9,119 bases of DNA from an uncultured Eubacteriales bacterium (GCA_900542395.1 UQNM01000083.1:1-9119), one strand, 5' to 3'. Positions 1 to 7,371 are shown, numbered from the stretch's first letter. Program-made: numbers and translations. Notes: generated by a model from the sequence alone, not told the origin.

Positions 1-84
1 TTCCGATCGCCCTTTGGAAACCTTCGGGCAAAAATACTTAGTTTTATTCTTGAAACATCGGTGTTGCTAGCTTAACAGCCCTTT

Positions 85-987
85 TTAATATCCCGCTTCC
101 ATCTGCTTCACCGTATCATAGAGCCAGCGGTTCACCGGCACATCCAGCCCGAATTTCTCTGCGCGGCGGATGATTGTGCCCGCGAATAACTCGACCTCGC
201 TCTTTCTGTGCGCTTCGCCGTCCTGCCGCATACTCGGCTTGCCCGCAGGCGACAGCGAATCCGCCAGATTAACCCAATCGTCAAACTCCGCGTTGCTGAT
301 GGGATAGCCCTCCAGTGCCGTAAGTTTCTGCACCTCGCGCATGGCGGCCAGCATGATCTCGCGCGGCTTGCCCGGCTTCTGAACCGTGCCATAATCGCCC
401 TCAAAGACCATCACCGTCTGGTTAATGCCGACGTTGAGCATCAGCTTGCCCCACTGGCGGCGCACCATGTCGCCGACCGGCTGTGCCGTCACGCCGTGCG
501 TATTCAGGAAATCGGCGATCTGCTGCACCCGCGGCGAAATCCCGCCCGGCTGCTTTTCGCCCAGCACAATCATGCCCGCATGCGCGTAGGTCAGCGCATT
601 GCCAACCTTCACAGCGTCCATGCCCTGCGCCGTGCAGTAAATCACGTTTTGTTCGCCAAAGCGCGCGGCAATCGTCTCCTCGCTGCTCACGCCGTTGAGC
701 ACAGAGAGCATCAACGTGTTTTCTCCGATAAATCCGGATGCGGTCTCCATCGCGCCGCGCAAACCGCTCTCTTTGGTTGCAAAGATCATCAGATCGACGG
801 ACTTTGCCGTCTTCGGTGTTTCATATCGAAAGTTCACGGGCGTTCCGTTGCAGATAACGCCCTGCTTTTGATATCTTTCCGCGCGCGCCTCGTCTGCAAT
901 CACGCGCACATCCGCGCCGTTTTCAAGCAGCCGCTGACCGAACAGCACGCCCAGCGCGCCCAGGCCAACGATTCCAACCGTCTGCAT
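85..987 (-). CDS. panE: Ketopantoate reductase family protein (2-dehydropantoate 2-reductase)
   Basis: Cytoplasmic NADPH-dependent enzyme expected to reduce 2-dehydropantoate to pantoate in pantothenate/CoA synthesis. Numbered from the chosen start (300 aa, usual family length), the N-terminal Rossmann motif GLGALG is at 8-13. K72 lies in TKE and N98 in LNG. The catalytic Lys is K181 in WGKLMLN, with N185 after it. The C-terminal helical domain carries PSMRQD (S252) and KSEVE (E264). These match the key positions of E. coli PanE. Two in-frame ATGs exist, at 993 and 987. The AAGGAG at 995-1000 is only 1 nt from the first but 7 nt from the second, so 987 is preferred; the longer form adds Met-Asn and would overlap the nfo stop as ATGA. 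It is the last gene of the protease-nfo run and probably translationally coupled to nfo. The family also contains reductases of other 2-oxo acids, so the symbol rests on motifs rather than on context. No terminator is visible in the 84 bases after the stop. Confidence 0.85.
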   Translation of the reverse strand: MQTVGIVGLGALGVLFGQRLLENGADVRVIADEARAERYQKQGVICNGTPVNFRYETPKTAKSVDLMIFATKESGLRGAMETASGFIGENTLMLSVLNGVSSEETIAARFGEQNVIYCTAQGMDAVKVGNALTYAHAGMIVLGEKQPGGISPRVQQIADFLNTHGVTAQPVGDMVRRQWGKLMLNVGINQTVMVFEGDYGTVQKPGKPREIMLAAMREVQKLTALEGYPISNAEFDDWVNLADSLSPAGKPSMRQDGEAHRKSEVELFAGTIIRRAEKFGLDVPVNRWLYDTVKQMEAGY

Positions 988-989
988 GT

Positions 990-1826
990 TCATTCTCCTT
1001 TGTAAAGCCCCCGCAGCAGCGCGATTTCCCGCGCGTACCCCTCCGGCTCGTTCGGCGTTTCCAGGTAGAACGGCAGGTTTCGCAGCGCCGGATGATTGAT
1101 GATCGCCGCGATTGCGTCCAGCCCCAGACTGCCCTTGCCGATCTGCTCATGGCGATCCTTTCGGCTGCCCATCGGGTTCTTGCTGTCGTTCAAATGAATC
1201 GCCCGAAGCCGCGACAGGCCGAGCACGCGGTCAAACTCGCCGAGCACATCGTCAAGCCGCCCAACCACGTCATAGCCCGCGTCGTACACATGGCAGGTAT
1301 CCAGACACACGCCAATCCGATCTCCGTCGCGCGCGGTGTCCACGATTTGGCGCAGTTCCTCAAAGCTGCTCCCGACCTCGCTTCCCTTGCCCGCCATGGT
1401 TTCCAGCAGAATCGGCGTGACCGGCTCCTCCGCCATGACCGCATCCAGCATGTCCGCGATGTAGCGAACGCCGATCTCCACGCCCTGCCTGACATGGCTG
1501 CCCGGATGAAAGTTGAGCATCGCGCTGGGGATATGCGCGAGACGCTCCAAATCCTCCCGCATGGTGCGCACGGCAAATTCGCGGATGGACGCATCCGCCG
1601 CGCAGGCGTTGAGCGTATACGGCGCATGCGCGAGAATCGGCGCGAACCGATGCGCCGCAAGGAAGTCGTTCAGCGCGTCCGCATCCTGCCGATCAAACGG
1701 CTTGACGCTGCCGCCGCGCGGATTGCGCGTAAAAAACTGAAACGTGTCCGCGCCGAGGGCGAGCGCCTGTTCGCCCATCGCCAGATAGCCCTTGGCACAG
1801 GACAGATGACAGCCGATATGCAGCAT
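990..1826 (-). CDS. nfo: Deoxyribonuclease IV (endonuclease IV, AP endonuclease)
   Basis: Zinc-dependent AP endonuclease of base excision repair: it cleaves 5' of abasic sites and removes 3'-blocking groups. The 278-aa product is a full-length AP endonuclease family 2 TIM barrel. All nine metal ligands known from E. coli Nfo can be placed: H67 (AHAPY), H107 (NFHPGSH), E142 (LLETMAGKG), D176 and H179 (CLDTCH), H211 (IHLND), D224 and H226 (DRHEQIG) and E256 (YLETPN). The start at 1826 gives the family-typical N terminus MLHIGCHLS and has GGAGGA about 9 nt upstream; a longer in-frame reading to 1856 adds ten basic residues and runs into the protease gene, so it was rejected. Only one base separates this start from the protease stop. 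The TGA at 990-992 lies next to the panE start, so the three genes are almost certainly co-transcribed. No link between the repair role and the neighbours is evident. Confidence 0.96.
   Translation of the reverse strand: MLHIGCHLSCAKGYLAMGEQALALGADTFQFFTRNPRGGSVKPFDRQDADALNDFLAAHRFAPILAHAPYTLNACAADASIREFAVRTMREDLERLAHIPSAMLNFHPGSHVRQGVEIGVRYIADMLDAVMAEEPVTPILLETMAGKGSEVGSSFEELRQIVDTARDGDRIGVCLDTCHVYDAGYDVVGRLDDVLGEFDRVLGLSRLRAIHLNDSKNPMGSRKDRHEQIGKGSLGLDAIAAIINHPALRNLPFYLETPNEPEGYAREIALLRGLYKGE
995..1000 (-). promoter_or_regulatory. Ribosome binding site that decides the panE start
   Basis: AAGGAG inside the 3' end of nfo. It lies 1 nt before the ATG at 993 but 7 nt before the ATG at 987, which is normal spacing, so initiation at 987 is favoured. 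Confidence 0.7.
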
Positions 1827-1827
1827 A

Positions 1828-3078
1828 TTATTTTTCCTCCGCCGCGTCCGCCTCATCCGGCGTGGCCGTCGTCAACACCGGCGTGCCGCCGAGCAGCTCA
1901 ATCGCCTTTTGGAGCTGCGCGTCGTGGTCATGCGGCAGGTTGTTGATGCCGTAGCGCGTCACCGCATCCTCGTCCAGCTCCACCTCCACGTCCGGCTCAA
2001 TGCCGATTTCATGGATGCATTCGCCGCTGGGCGTGTAATACCGCGCGGTCGTGACCTTCATGCCGCTTCCGTCGGCAAATTCCAGAGAGCTTTGCACAAC
2101 GCCCTTGCCGAAGGTCTTGGTGCCCACGAGCAGCCCCGCGTAGTTATCGCGAATCGCGCCCGCGAGGATCTCCGACGCGCTGGCGCTGTAGCCGTTGACC
2201 AGCACGGCCATCGGCACGTCATAATATTCGTCGTCGATCTTCTCCTCGGTCACGTTGCCGTCCTTGTCCTTCATGGATACGACAACGCCCTCCGGCAGGA
2301 TCAGATCCGCCATCTTCACGCAGGTATCGACCAGCCCGCCGCCGTTGTTGCGCAGGTCGATAATCATGCCCGAAACGTTCGCCGCCTTGAACGCGTCAAT
2401 CGCCTCGGCAAAACCTTCGTAAGCGTCGCCCAGGAAGTCGAACACCATCACATAGCCGATGTTGCCATCCAGAATTTCGTATTCGACGTAGTTGATGTTG
2501 ACGTTTTCGCGCACCACGTCGAAATCGAGGGTGTCCAGACCGCGCATCACCGTCACCTTGACGCTTTCGCCCGGCGTTCCGCGCATGATGCTGACAGCCT
2601 CCTGCATCTCATAGGCGGAATAATACACGTCGTTGACGTAGACGATCTTATCGCCCGCGCGAATCCCCGCCTTTTCGGCCGGGCTGCCCTTGAACACGCG
2701 CGTCACCGTAATCAGCAAATCCGAGGGGTCGGCGAGAAGCTGGCAGCCGATCCCGGCGTACACGCCCTCGGTTTCCTCGTTGAACTTTTCCATTTCCTCT
2801 TTCGTGTAATAGACGCTGTATATGTCGCCGATGCCGGCCATCAGCCCGGCGGCAGCGCTTTCCAGCATCGCGTCCTCGTCAACATCCTCATAATAGTAGG
2901 CTTCCACAATCTGAAACAGCGCTTCCAGCTTCTGATACCGCTGGTAGTTTTCGTATTCCTCCCTGCTGATGGTGACAGTCTCGCTCTGCTTGAACATCGG
3001 AAGCGTAGCCGCCTGCGCGGGCACGGCGGACGTCAGCATCGCGCCGACGATCATCATGGGGACAATTTTCCGTTTCAT
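1828..3078 (-). CDS. Exported S41 family C-terminal processing serine protease (CtpA/CtpB-like)
   Basis: Secreted or membrane-attached Ser/Lys protease that cleaves C-terminal tails of extracytoplasmic proteins. Numbered from the ATG at 3078 (416 aa), residues 1-23 form a signal peptide: MKRK, a hydrophobic core, then the AQA cleavage motif. A charged, Tyr/Glu-rich linker follows to about 85, then a PDZ domain at about 95-180 (GSPAEKAGIRAGDKIVYVN) and the S41 catalytic domain. The nucleophile is S300 in NGYSASASE, with general base K325 and Q329 in FGKGVVQ; the 25-residue Ser-Lys spacing matches B. subtilis CtpB. The tail is acidic with no peptidoglycan-binding domain. A GTG start at 3087 is also possible: AAAGGA at 3091-3096 is 3 nt from GTG and 12 nt from ATG, neither ideal, and ATG was chosen for its cleaner signal peptide. 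It heads the run with nfo and panE. The gene lies directly downstream of a strong terminator. Whether it acts in sporulation signalling, as CtpB does, cannot be told. Confidence 0.93.
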   Translation of the reverse strand: MKRKIVPMMIVGAMLTSAVPAQAATLPMFKQSETVTISREEYENYQRYQKLEALFQIVEAYYYEDVDEDAMLESAAAGLMAGIGDIYSVYYTKEEMEKFNEETEGVYAGIGCQLLADPSDLLITVTRVFKGSPAEKAGIRAGDKIVYVNDVYYSAYEMQEAVSIMRGTPGESVKVTVMRGLDTLDFDVVRENVNINYVEYEILDGNIGYVMVFDFLGDAYEGFAEAIDAFKAANVSGMIIDLRNNGGGLVDTCVKMADLILPEGVVVSMKDKDGNVTEEKIDDEYYDVPMAVLVNGYSASASEILAGAIRDNYAGLLVGTKTFGKGVVQSSLEFADGSGMKVTTARYYTPSGECIHEIGIEPDVEVELDEDAVTRYGINNLPHDHDAQLQKAIELLGGTPVLTTATPDEADAAEEK

Positions 3079-3101
3079 CGCGTTCACAATTCCTTTCGAT
3101 T

Positions 3102-3129
3102 CAAAAAGAGCCGGCCATTTCTGGCCGGC
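3102..3129 (-). terminator. Intrinsic terminator after the CdaR-like gene, directly before the protease gene
   Basis: Read on the minus strand, GCCGGCCA, a GAAA tetraloop and TGGCCGGC form a perfect 8-bp GC-rich stem (arms 3110-3117 and 3122-3129) followed by TCTTTTT. It begins 33 nt after the regulator's stop. The U-tract ends about 15 nt before the possible GTG and 24 nt before the ATG of the protease gene, so it could also act as an attenuator for the downstream run. Confidence 0.9.
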
Positions 3130-3162
3130 GCAGCCTGCGGAATAGCCGAGGCCAAGGACAGT

Positions 3163-4233
3163 TTAATACACGGGACGCGGCTTATCCTTGCCGCTCTTGC
3201 CCAGAAGCATCATCATCTTGAAGGTCACGGCGTCGTCAAACTTGCGCAGATCCAGACCGGTCTGGCGCTGCACCTTGTCGAGGCGATACACCAGCGTGTT
3301 GCGGTGGATATAGAGCTGACGCGCGGTATCGGACAGGTTGAGATCCTTCGCGAAGAACATCTCAATGGTATGCAGCATTTCGTCGTTGAACAGGCGCGCG
3401 GTCTTGCGGTTGAACAGGATGCCGTGATAGCGCGTGCCCATTTCGCGCGGAATATCCATCAGGAAGCGCTCCAGCACGAGGCTGCGGTACACATAAATGT
3501 GCTGCTCGGTCAGGAAGATGCGACCCACTTCGACGGCGCGGCGGGATTCGCGATAGCTCTCGCCGATCTCCGGGAAGGTCTTCTTCGGCTCGCCGATGCC
3601 CACGACGCAGCTCTTGCCCGCCTCGTCGAGCAGCGTCTGCTCGATGGCTTCGGCCAGTTGGAACAGTTCGTCGAAGGATTCGACGTTCTCCATGCTCTTG
3701 AGGAACACGACGGTGTGGCGATCCATTTCCACCAGCAGGTCGCCGCCCGCGCGCGGCACAAGCTCTTCGAGCATGTTGAACGCGGTTTCCGTCTCCGTCT
3801 GGAGAATCTGGAAGGTGAGCACACAGCGCTCGCGGTTCATCTCGATTTGGTGCTCGTGCGCCAGCGCTTCCAGCTCAGAACCGGCCAGCTCCTCGCGCAG
3901 CACGCGGCGATACACGTCATAGCGACTCTGGATCGGCGCCTCGCCGCGACCCATGGACTGCACCATCGCGCCCGCGAGCACGATGCAGTCATGCGTCGCC
4001 GCGCCCTGCGCATCCGCGCAGAGGATCAGCTCCGGCGTGATGCCGATCATCAGGAAGGTTTTGCCCTCAAAAGCCACCGGCATGCCCGGCTCCATGAACT
4101 CCGGAAGGTTGATCTTGCTGCGGTTCTCCTCCGGCAGAAGCACGGTGCCCTCCGTATCCAGCAGCCAGAGCGGCTGCATCAGGCGGGCCAAAACCTGTTG
4201 AATCTGATTTAAAAAACGCTTCTCAGGAATCAT
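3163..4233 (-). CDS. PucR/CdaR-type transcriptional regulator
   Basis: DNA-binding regulator of 356 aa. The C terminus (about 285-345) is a PucR-type helix-turn-helix: LNLSDTARQLYIHRNTLVYR followed by LDKVQRQTGLDLR, closely resembling CdaR and PucR C termini. The middle (about 130-245) resembles the degenerate GGDEF-like domain common in this family, ending in a GIGEPKKTFPEIGESYRESR stretch typical of the HTH-adjacent region. The N-terminal 100 residues are not the classical CdaR sugar-diacid recognition domain as far as I can judge; they look like a small PAS-like sensor fold (LWLLDTEGTVLLP), which is a guess. The start at 4233 has AGAGGAG 9 nt upstream. The gene is transcribed alone, from a promoter near 4286-4314 to a terminator at 3102-3129. 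Target genes and ligand are unknown; the neighbouring sugar ABC ATPase is only a weak hint toward carbon metabolism. Confidence 0.88.
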   Translation of the reverse strand: MIPEKRFLNQIQQVLARLMQPLWLLDTEGTVLLPEENRSKINLPEFMEPGMPVAFEGKTFLMIGITPELILCADAQGAATHDCIVLAGAMVQSMGRGEAPIQSRYDVYRRVLREELAGSELEALAHEHQIEMNRERCVLTFQILQTETETAFNMLEELVPRAGGDLLVEMDRHTVVFLKSMENVESFDELFQLAEAIEQTLLDEAGKSCVVGIGEPKKTFPEIGESYRESRRAVEVGRIFLTEQHIYVYRSLVLERFLMDIPREMGTRYHGILFNRKTARLFNDEMLHTIEMFFAKDLNLSDTARQLYIHRNTLVYRLDKVQRQTGLDLRKFDDAVTFKMMMLLGKSGKDKPRPVY

Positions 4234-4285
4234 ACTTCTTTTCTCCTCTCATCAGCGCGCAAAATGGCTAAAACAAATATAATTC

Positions 4286-4314
4286 ATTATAGCGTATAAC
4301 CGGGCAAAAATCTA
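4286..4314 (-). promoter_or_regulatory. Candidate sigma-A promoter for the CdaR-like regulator
   Basis: Minus-strand TATAAT at 4286-4291 is a perfect -10. The best -35 with a 17-bp spacer is TAGATT (4309-4314), a poor match, so the promoter may be weak or activator dependent. The predicted transcript start near 4279 leaves about 46 nt of leader. The -10 sits in a small palindrome (TTATA-CGC-TATAA on the minus strand, 4287-4299). Confidence 0.55.
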
Positions 4315-4376
4315 TATCTAAGAAAAAATATCTCCCCTAATTTGGCAAAATATACCGTGTTTTTATGGAAAACATA

Positions 4377-4410
4377 CAAAAAACGCCCGCATCGAAACGA
4401 TGCGGGCGTT
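4377..4410 (-). terminator. Intrinsic terminator of the ABC ATPase gene
   Basis: Arms 4382-4394 and 4398-4410 can form up to 13 perfect pairs (AACGCCCGCATCG and its complement; realistically 11-12 with a 5-nt loop). On the minus strand six T follow. It begins 14 nt after the stop codon at 4425. Confidence 0.93.
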
Positions 4411-4424
4411 GTATAATCCGTGAA

Positions 4425-5546
4425 TTAGCGGTTCAGGATGCTCAGCTCGGTGTCCTTGTCGAAGAAATGCAGGCGGTTCGTCTCGAAGGCAACCTTCACG
4501 GTGTCGCCGGTGCGGGACGTGCTGCGCGGATCGACGCGGGCAACAACGTTGCTCTCCTTGCCGTCCACCTTCAGGTAGAGATAGGTCTCGGAGCCCATCA
4601 GCTCGACGACCTCAACCTTCGCCTCGACGAGGTTGTTGTCCGCGACGGACAGGAAGCGCTCTTCATCGTGGATGTTCTCCGGACGGATGCCCATGACAAC
4701 TTCCTTGCCGATGTAGGACTCGTCCACCAGCTTGCGAACCTTCGCATCCGGCACCTTGATGGCGTTGCCGCCGAACTCGGCCCACACGCCATCCGCGCGC
4801 TTGACGAGCTTCGCGTCGAAGAAGTTCATCTGCGGGCTGCCGATGAAGGAGCCGACGAACAGGTTGGCCGGGTAATCGTACAGGTTCTGCGGGGTATCGA
4901 CCTGCTGAATGAAGCCGTCCTTCATAACGACGATGCGGGTGCCCATGGTCATGGCCTCGGTCTGGTCATGGGTAACATAGATGAAGGTCGTCTGCAGGCG
5001 CTGATGCAGCTTGGTGATCTCGGTGCGCATCTGCACGCGGAGCTTCGCGTCCAGATTGGAGAGCGGTTCGTCCATCAGGAAGACCTTCGGATCGCGGACG
5101 ATCGCGCGCCCCAGCGCGACGCGCTGACGCTGGCCGCCGGAGAGCGCCTTCGGCTTGCGGTTGAGGAGCTGCTCGATGCCCAGGATCTTCGCGGCCTCGC
5201 GAACGAGCTTGTCGATCTCGTCCTTCGGCTTCTTGCGCAGCTTCAGGCCGAACGCCATGTTGTCATAAACGGTCATGTGCGGATAGAGCGCGTAGTTCTG
5301 GAAAACCATCGCGATATCGCGATCCTTCGGCGCCACGTCGTTCACCAGACGGTCGCCGATGTACAGTTCGCCTTCCGAAATTTCTTCAAGACCCGCGACC
5401 ATACGGAGCGTCGTGGACTTGCCGCAGCCGGAAGGACCGACCAGAACGATGAACTCCTTGTCCTCGATATCCAGGCAGAAGTCGGAAACAGCGGTCACGT
5501 TGCCGGAGTAAATCTTGTAGATGTGGTTAAGCTTCAAGCTCGCCAT
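4425..5546 (-). CDS. ABC transporter ATP-binding protein, MsmX/MalK/UgpC type
   Basis: Cytoplasmic ATPase that energises carbohydrate importers of the CUT1 class. The 373-aa product has every ATPase motif: Walker [10 protein letters not shown] (37-45), Q-loop Q83 in [10 protein letters not shown], signature LSGGQ (135-139), Walker B VFLMDE (155-160), D-loop SNLDAK and switch H193. A MalK-like C-terminal regulatory/TOBE region runs from about 235 to the end, beginning with GSPQMNFF and containing GIRPENI. The start at 5546 (MASLKL) is supported by AAGGGGG at 5555-5561, 8 nt upstream; an in-frame ATG at 5573 lacks a binding site. The gene stands alone, with its own promoter and terminator and no permease or binding-protein gene beside it. 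That fits MsmX of B. subtilis, which serves several sugar importers. Which sugars are served cannot be read here, and no symbol is assigned because msmX, msmK and ugpC homologues are not separable by eye. Confidence 0.95.
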   Translation of the reverse strand: MASLKLNHIYKIYSGNVTAVSDFCLDIEDKEFIVLVGPSGCGKSTTLRMVAGLEEISEGELYIGDRLVNDVAPKDRDIAMVFQNYALYPHMTVYDNMAFGLKLRKKPKDEIDKLVREAAKILGIEQLLNRKPKALSGGQRQRVALGRAIVRDPKVFLMDEPLSNLDAKLRVQMRTEITKLHQRLQTTFIYVTHDQTEAMTMGTRIVVMKDGFIQQVDTPQNLYDYPANLFVGSFIGSPQMNFFDAKLVKRADGVWAEFGGNAIKVPDAKVRKLVDESYIGKEVVMGIRPENIHDEERFLSVADNNLVEAKVEVVELMGSETYLYLKVDGKESNVVARVDPRSTSRTGDTVKVAFETNRLHFFDKDTELSILNR

Positions 5547-5627
5547 AGTAAAATCCCCCTTGTTCATGCTCACACAACAACCAGCTTGAGCCGAATCTTT
5601 CGTTCATCGGCTTCAACAACTGAGTTC

Positions 5628-5656
5628 ATTATACGGGTCGGGCGTATATTTTGCAA
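5628..5656 (-). promoter_or_regulatory. Sigma-A promoter of the ABC ATPase gene
   Basis: Minus-strand TTGCAA (5651-5656), a 17-bp spacer and TATAAT (5628-5633), close to consensus. The predicted start near 5621 leaves a leader of about 75 nt. The leader contains only a weak possible hairpin (AGCCGA and TCGGCT, about 5590-5612). Confidence 0.85.
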
Positions 5657-6020
5657 TCGAATAAGTTCACAAAAAATATTCGGATGCTGGTCGATTTCTC
5701 CCCTTTATTTCAGCCCGATTTTTTGTAGGTTTTAGTCATTCCCGCCACATCGTCTGCTGATTGCCCCCTTCGTTTGTGCGAATCGTTTTCCCCTGTTTTT
5801 TCGTCTTTCTTTCATATTTTTTCCATTTTGCTCCCATTTCGAACTTTTTCGGCATATTTTATGCGTCTATTTCGCCGATTTCCTGCAATTCTTTTCCTCT
5901 TTTTCAAATTCGAACATTTCATTCGTTTTTTCTTATGCGTCGGTTTCCGAACCGTTCTTGTGCACCTTGCACATATTGATATTTTCACAGTCTTCTTCAA
6001 AATTTTCGCACTTTTCCATA
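5657..6020. other. Gene-free, purine-rich intergenic region
   Basis: About 360 bp between the hom terminator and the ABC ATPase promoter. The minus strand is strongly purine-rich (runs of GAAA, AAAAA, GGGG; pyrimidine-rich on plus), above all at 5764-5945. Several short minus-strand ORFs exist (for example 28 codons from 6019 and 33 codons from 5837), but none has a ribosome binding site and two are Lys/Arg-rich products of the base skew. Short inverted repeats lie at 5941-5954 and 5959-5973. TTCGAAC and TTATGCGTC each occur twice at a spacing of 71-74 bp. No RNA family was recognised. Confidence 0.6.
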
Positions 6021-6048
6021 GAAAAAACGCTATGCAATCGCATAGCGT
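6021..6048 (-). terminator. Intrinsic terminator of the ECF-coaX-hom operon
   Basis: Minus-strand ACGCTATGC, a 4-nt loop and GCATAGCGT form a 9-bp stem (6027-6035 and 6040-6048) followed by six T. It begins 26 nt after the hom stop codon. Confidence 0.92.
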
Positions 6049-6074
6049 CATCGATGTTTTTCTATTGGTCGTTT

Positions 6075-7340
6075 TTATTCTTCGACGCGGATCACGCTTT
6101 CGGCGCTCGCCTGCGCGGAATCCATCTTCGCAAGCGCACGGCGCACGGCATGCTCTCCCGCTCGATGCGTCAGGAAAATCAGCTGGACAAAGCCCGCTTC
6201 ATCCCGCTCGCCCTTCTGCACCATGGAGGCGATGCTGACGCCCTCCGCCGCGAAGCCGCCCGTAATCAGCGACAACACGCCCGGTTCATCCTTCGCCCGC
6301 ATGCGGACAAAGTGCACGCAGCGCCAGTCCTCCGCCATCCGGCACGGCGCTTCGCTCACCGCGGGCAGCTCGTGCCGCTTGGCCTTCGCCGCGCAAATCA
6401 AATCCGATACCAGCGCGCTGGCCGTCGGCAAGTCGCCCGCGCCGCGCCCGTAGAACATCATCTCGCCGCAGGCATGCCCCTTGACGAACACGGCGTTGAA
6501 CGCATCGTTCACGTTGGCCAGCGGGTGGCTGTTCGGCACAAACGTCGGGTGCACGCGCGCCTGAATCTCGCCGTTTTCTTCCTTCGCGACGGCCAGCAGC
6601 TTGAGCGTCAGCCCAAACTCCTTTCCGCATTGCACGTCCAGCGGCGTAATGCCCGTAATCCCCTCCCGGTACACGTTTTCCACCGGCACGTGGCGGTGAA
6701 ACGCCAGCGTGGACAGGATGCTCAGCTTGTAGGCCGCGTCATAGCCCTCCACGTCCGCGGTCGGATCCGGCTCAGCCAGCCCCAGCCGCTGCGCGTCGGC
6801 CAGCACGTCCGCGTAGGCCGCGCCTTCGTTGGCCATTCGGGTCAGGATATAGTTCGTCGTGCCGTTGATGATGCCCATCACCGAGCTGATCCGGTTGGCC
6901 TGAAGCGAACCGTTGATCGCCCGAATGATCGGCACCGCGCCGCACACGCTCGCCTCGTAATACAGCCCGGCGGCATGCTCCCTCGCCGCGCGGACGATCT
7001 GTGTCCAATGCGTCGCCAGCGCCATCTTGTTGGCCGTGATGACACATTTGCCGTTTTCCAGCGCGCGCACCATATAGGAAGCCGCCGGCTGCTCACCACC
7101 CATGAATTCCATCACCATGTCGATTTCCGGGTTGTCGAGCACGTCCTCCGGGCGATCCGTCAGCAGCGCCGAGGGAATCGCCCACGCGCGGCTCTTGTTC
7201 AGCGAACGCACGAGAATTTTGCGCACCTCAAAGCCGACGCCTTCGTTTTCTTCGATCTGCGCTCCATACGTTTCCAGCAGTTTATACACGCCGCAGCCGA
7301 TGTTGCCGCAGCCCAGAAAACCCACGACGATCTTTTCCAT
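6075..7340 (-). CDS. hom: Homoserine dehydrogenase with C-terminal ACT domain
   Basis: Cytoplasmic enzyme that reduces aspartate semialdehyde to homoserine, the branch point to threonine and methionine. The 421-aa product has an NAD(P)-binding fold with GFLGCGNIG (7-15) and TANK (102-105). The catalytic domain carries GIINGTTNYIL (156-166), EPDPTADVEGYDAAYK with the acid/base pair D201 and K205, and GRGAGDLPTASA (298-309). An ACT regulatory domain spans about 341-415 and opens with a FVRMRAKDEPGVLSLIT stretch, as in the threonine-sensitive Gram-positive enzymes, so feedback inhibition by threonine is likely. The length is normal for the monofunctional form; no aspartokinase is fused. The start at 7340 has AAAGGA about 11 nt upstream. 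It is the last gene of the operon, 31 nt after coaX, with a terminator behind it. No thrB, thrC or aspartokinase gene is adjacent, and its pairing with coaX is unexplained. Confidence 0.97.
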   Translation of the reverse strand: MEKIVVGFLGCGNIGCGVYKLLETYGAQIEENEGVGFEVRKILVRSLNKSRAWAIPSALLTDRPEDVLDNPEIDMVMEFMGGEQPAASYMVRALENGKCVITANKMALATHWTQIVRAAREHAAGLYYEASVCGAVPIIRAINGSLQANRISSVMGIINGTTNYILTRMANEGAAYADVLADAQRLGLAEPDPTADVEGYDAAYKLSILSTLAFHRHVPVENVYREGITGITPLDVQCGKEFGLTLKLLAVAKEENGEIQARVHPTFVPNSHPLANVNDAFNAVFVKGHACGEMMFYGRGAGDLPTASALVSDLICAAKAKRHELPAVSEAPCRMAEDWRCVHFVRMRAKDEPGVLSLITGGFAAEGVSIASMVQKGERDEAGFVQLIFLTHRAGEHAVRRALAKMDSAQASAESVIRVEE

Positions 7341-7371
7341 GCTTCCGTGCGTCCTTTCTTCAAATGAACGT

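Noticed and set aside
1..84. Possible terminator after panE
   Set aside because: Only a 4-bp GCCC/GGGC pairing (9-12 and 26-29) with a large interior loop and no T-run in the right place; nothing convincing.
1909..4212. 767-codon plus-strand open frame across the protease and regulator genes
   Set aside because: It is antisense to two clear genes and spans their intergenic terminator. The product is His/Ala/Arg-rich with no domain pattern, as expected from GC-biased third positions on the other strand.
5602..5617. Possible catabolite-responsive (cre) element in the ATPase leader
   Set aside because: At least two mismatches at conserved positions of the cre consensus and poor symmetry.
5933..6019. 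28-codon minus-strand ORF with three Cys just after the hom terminator
   Set aside because: No ribosome binding site; its start directly abuts the terminator U-tract.
5812..6051. 79-codon basic minus-strand ORF
   Set aside because: It starts upstream of the hom terminator hairpin and reads through it; the Lys/Arg-rich product follows from the purine-rich strand.
6021..6065. Bidirectional function of the hom terminator
   Set aside because: On the plus strand the T-run starts about 8 nt after the stem and no plus-strand gene ends there.
4365..7367. Long plus-strand open frames opposite the ABC ATPase and hom genes
   Set aside because: Antisense shadows with biased composition and no ribosome binding sites; the minus-strand genes have complete catalytic motifs.
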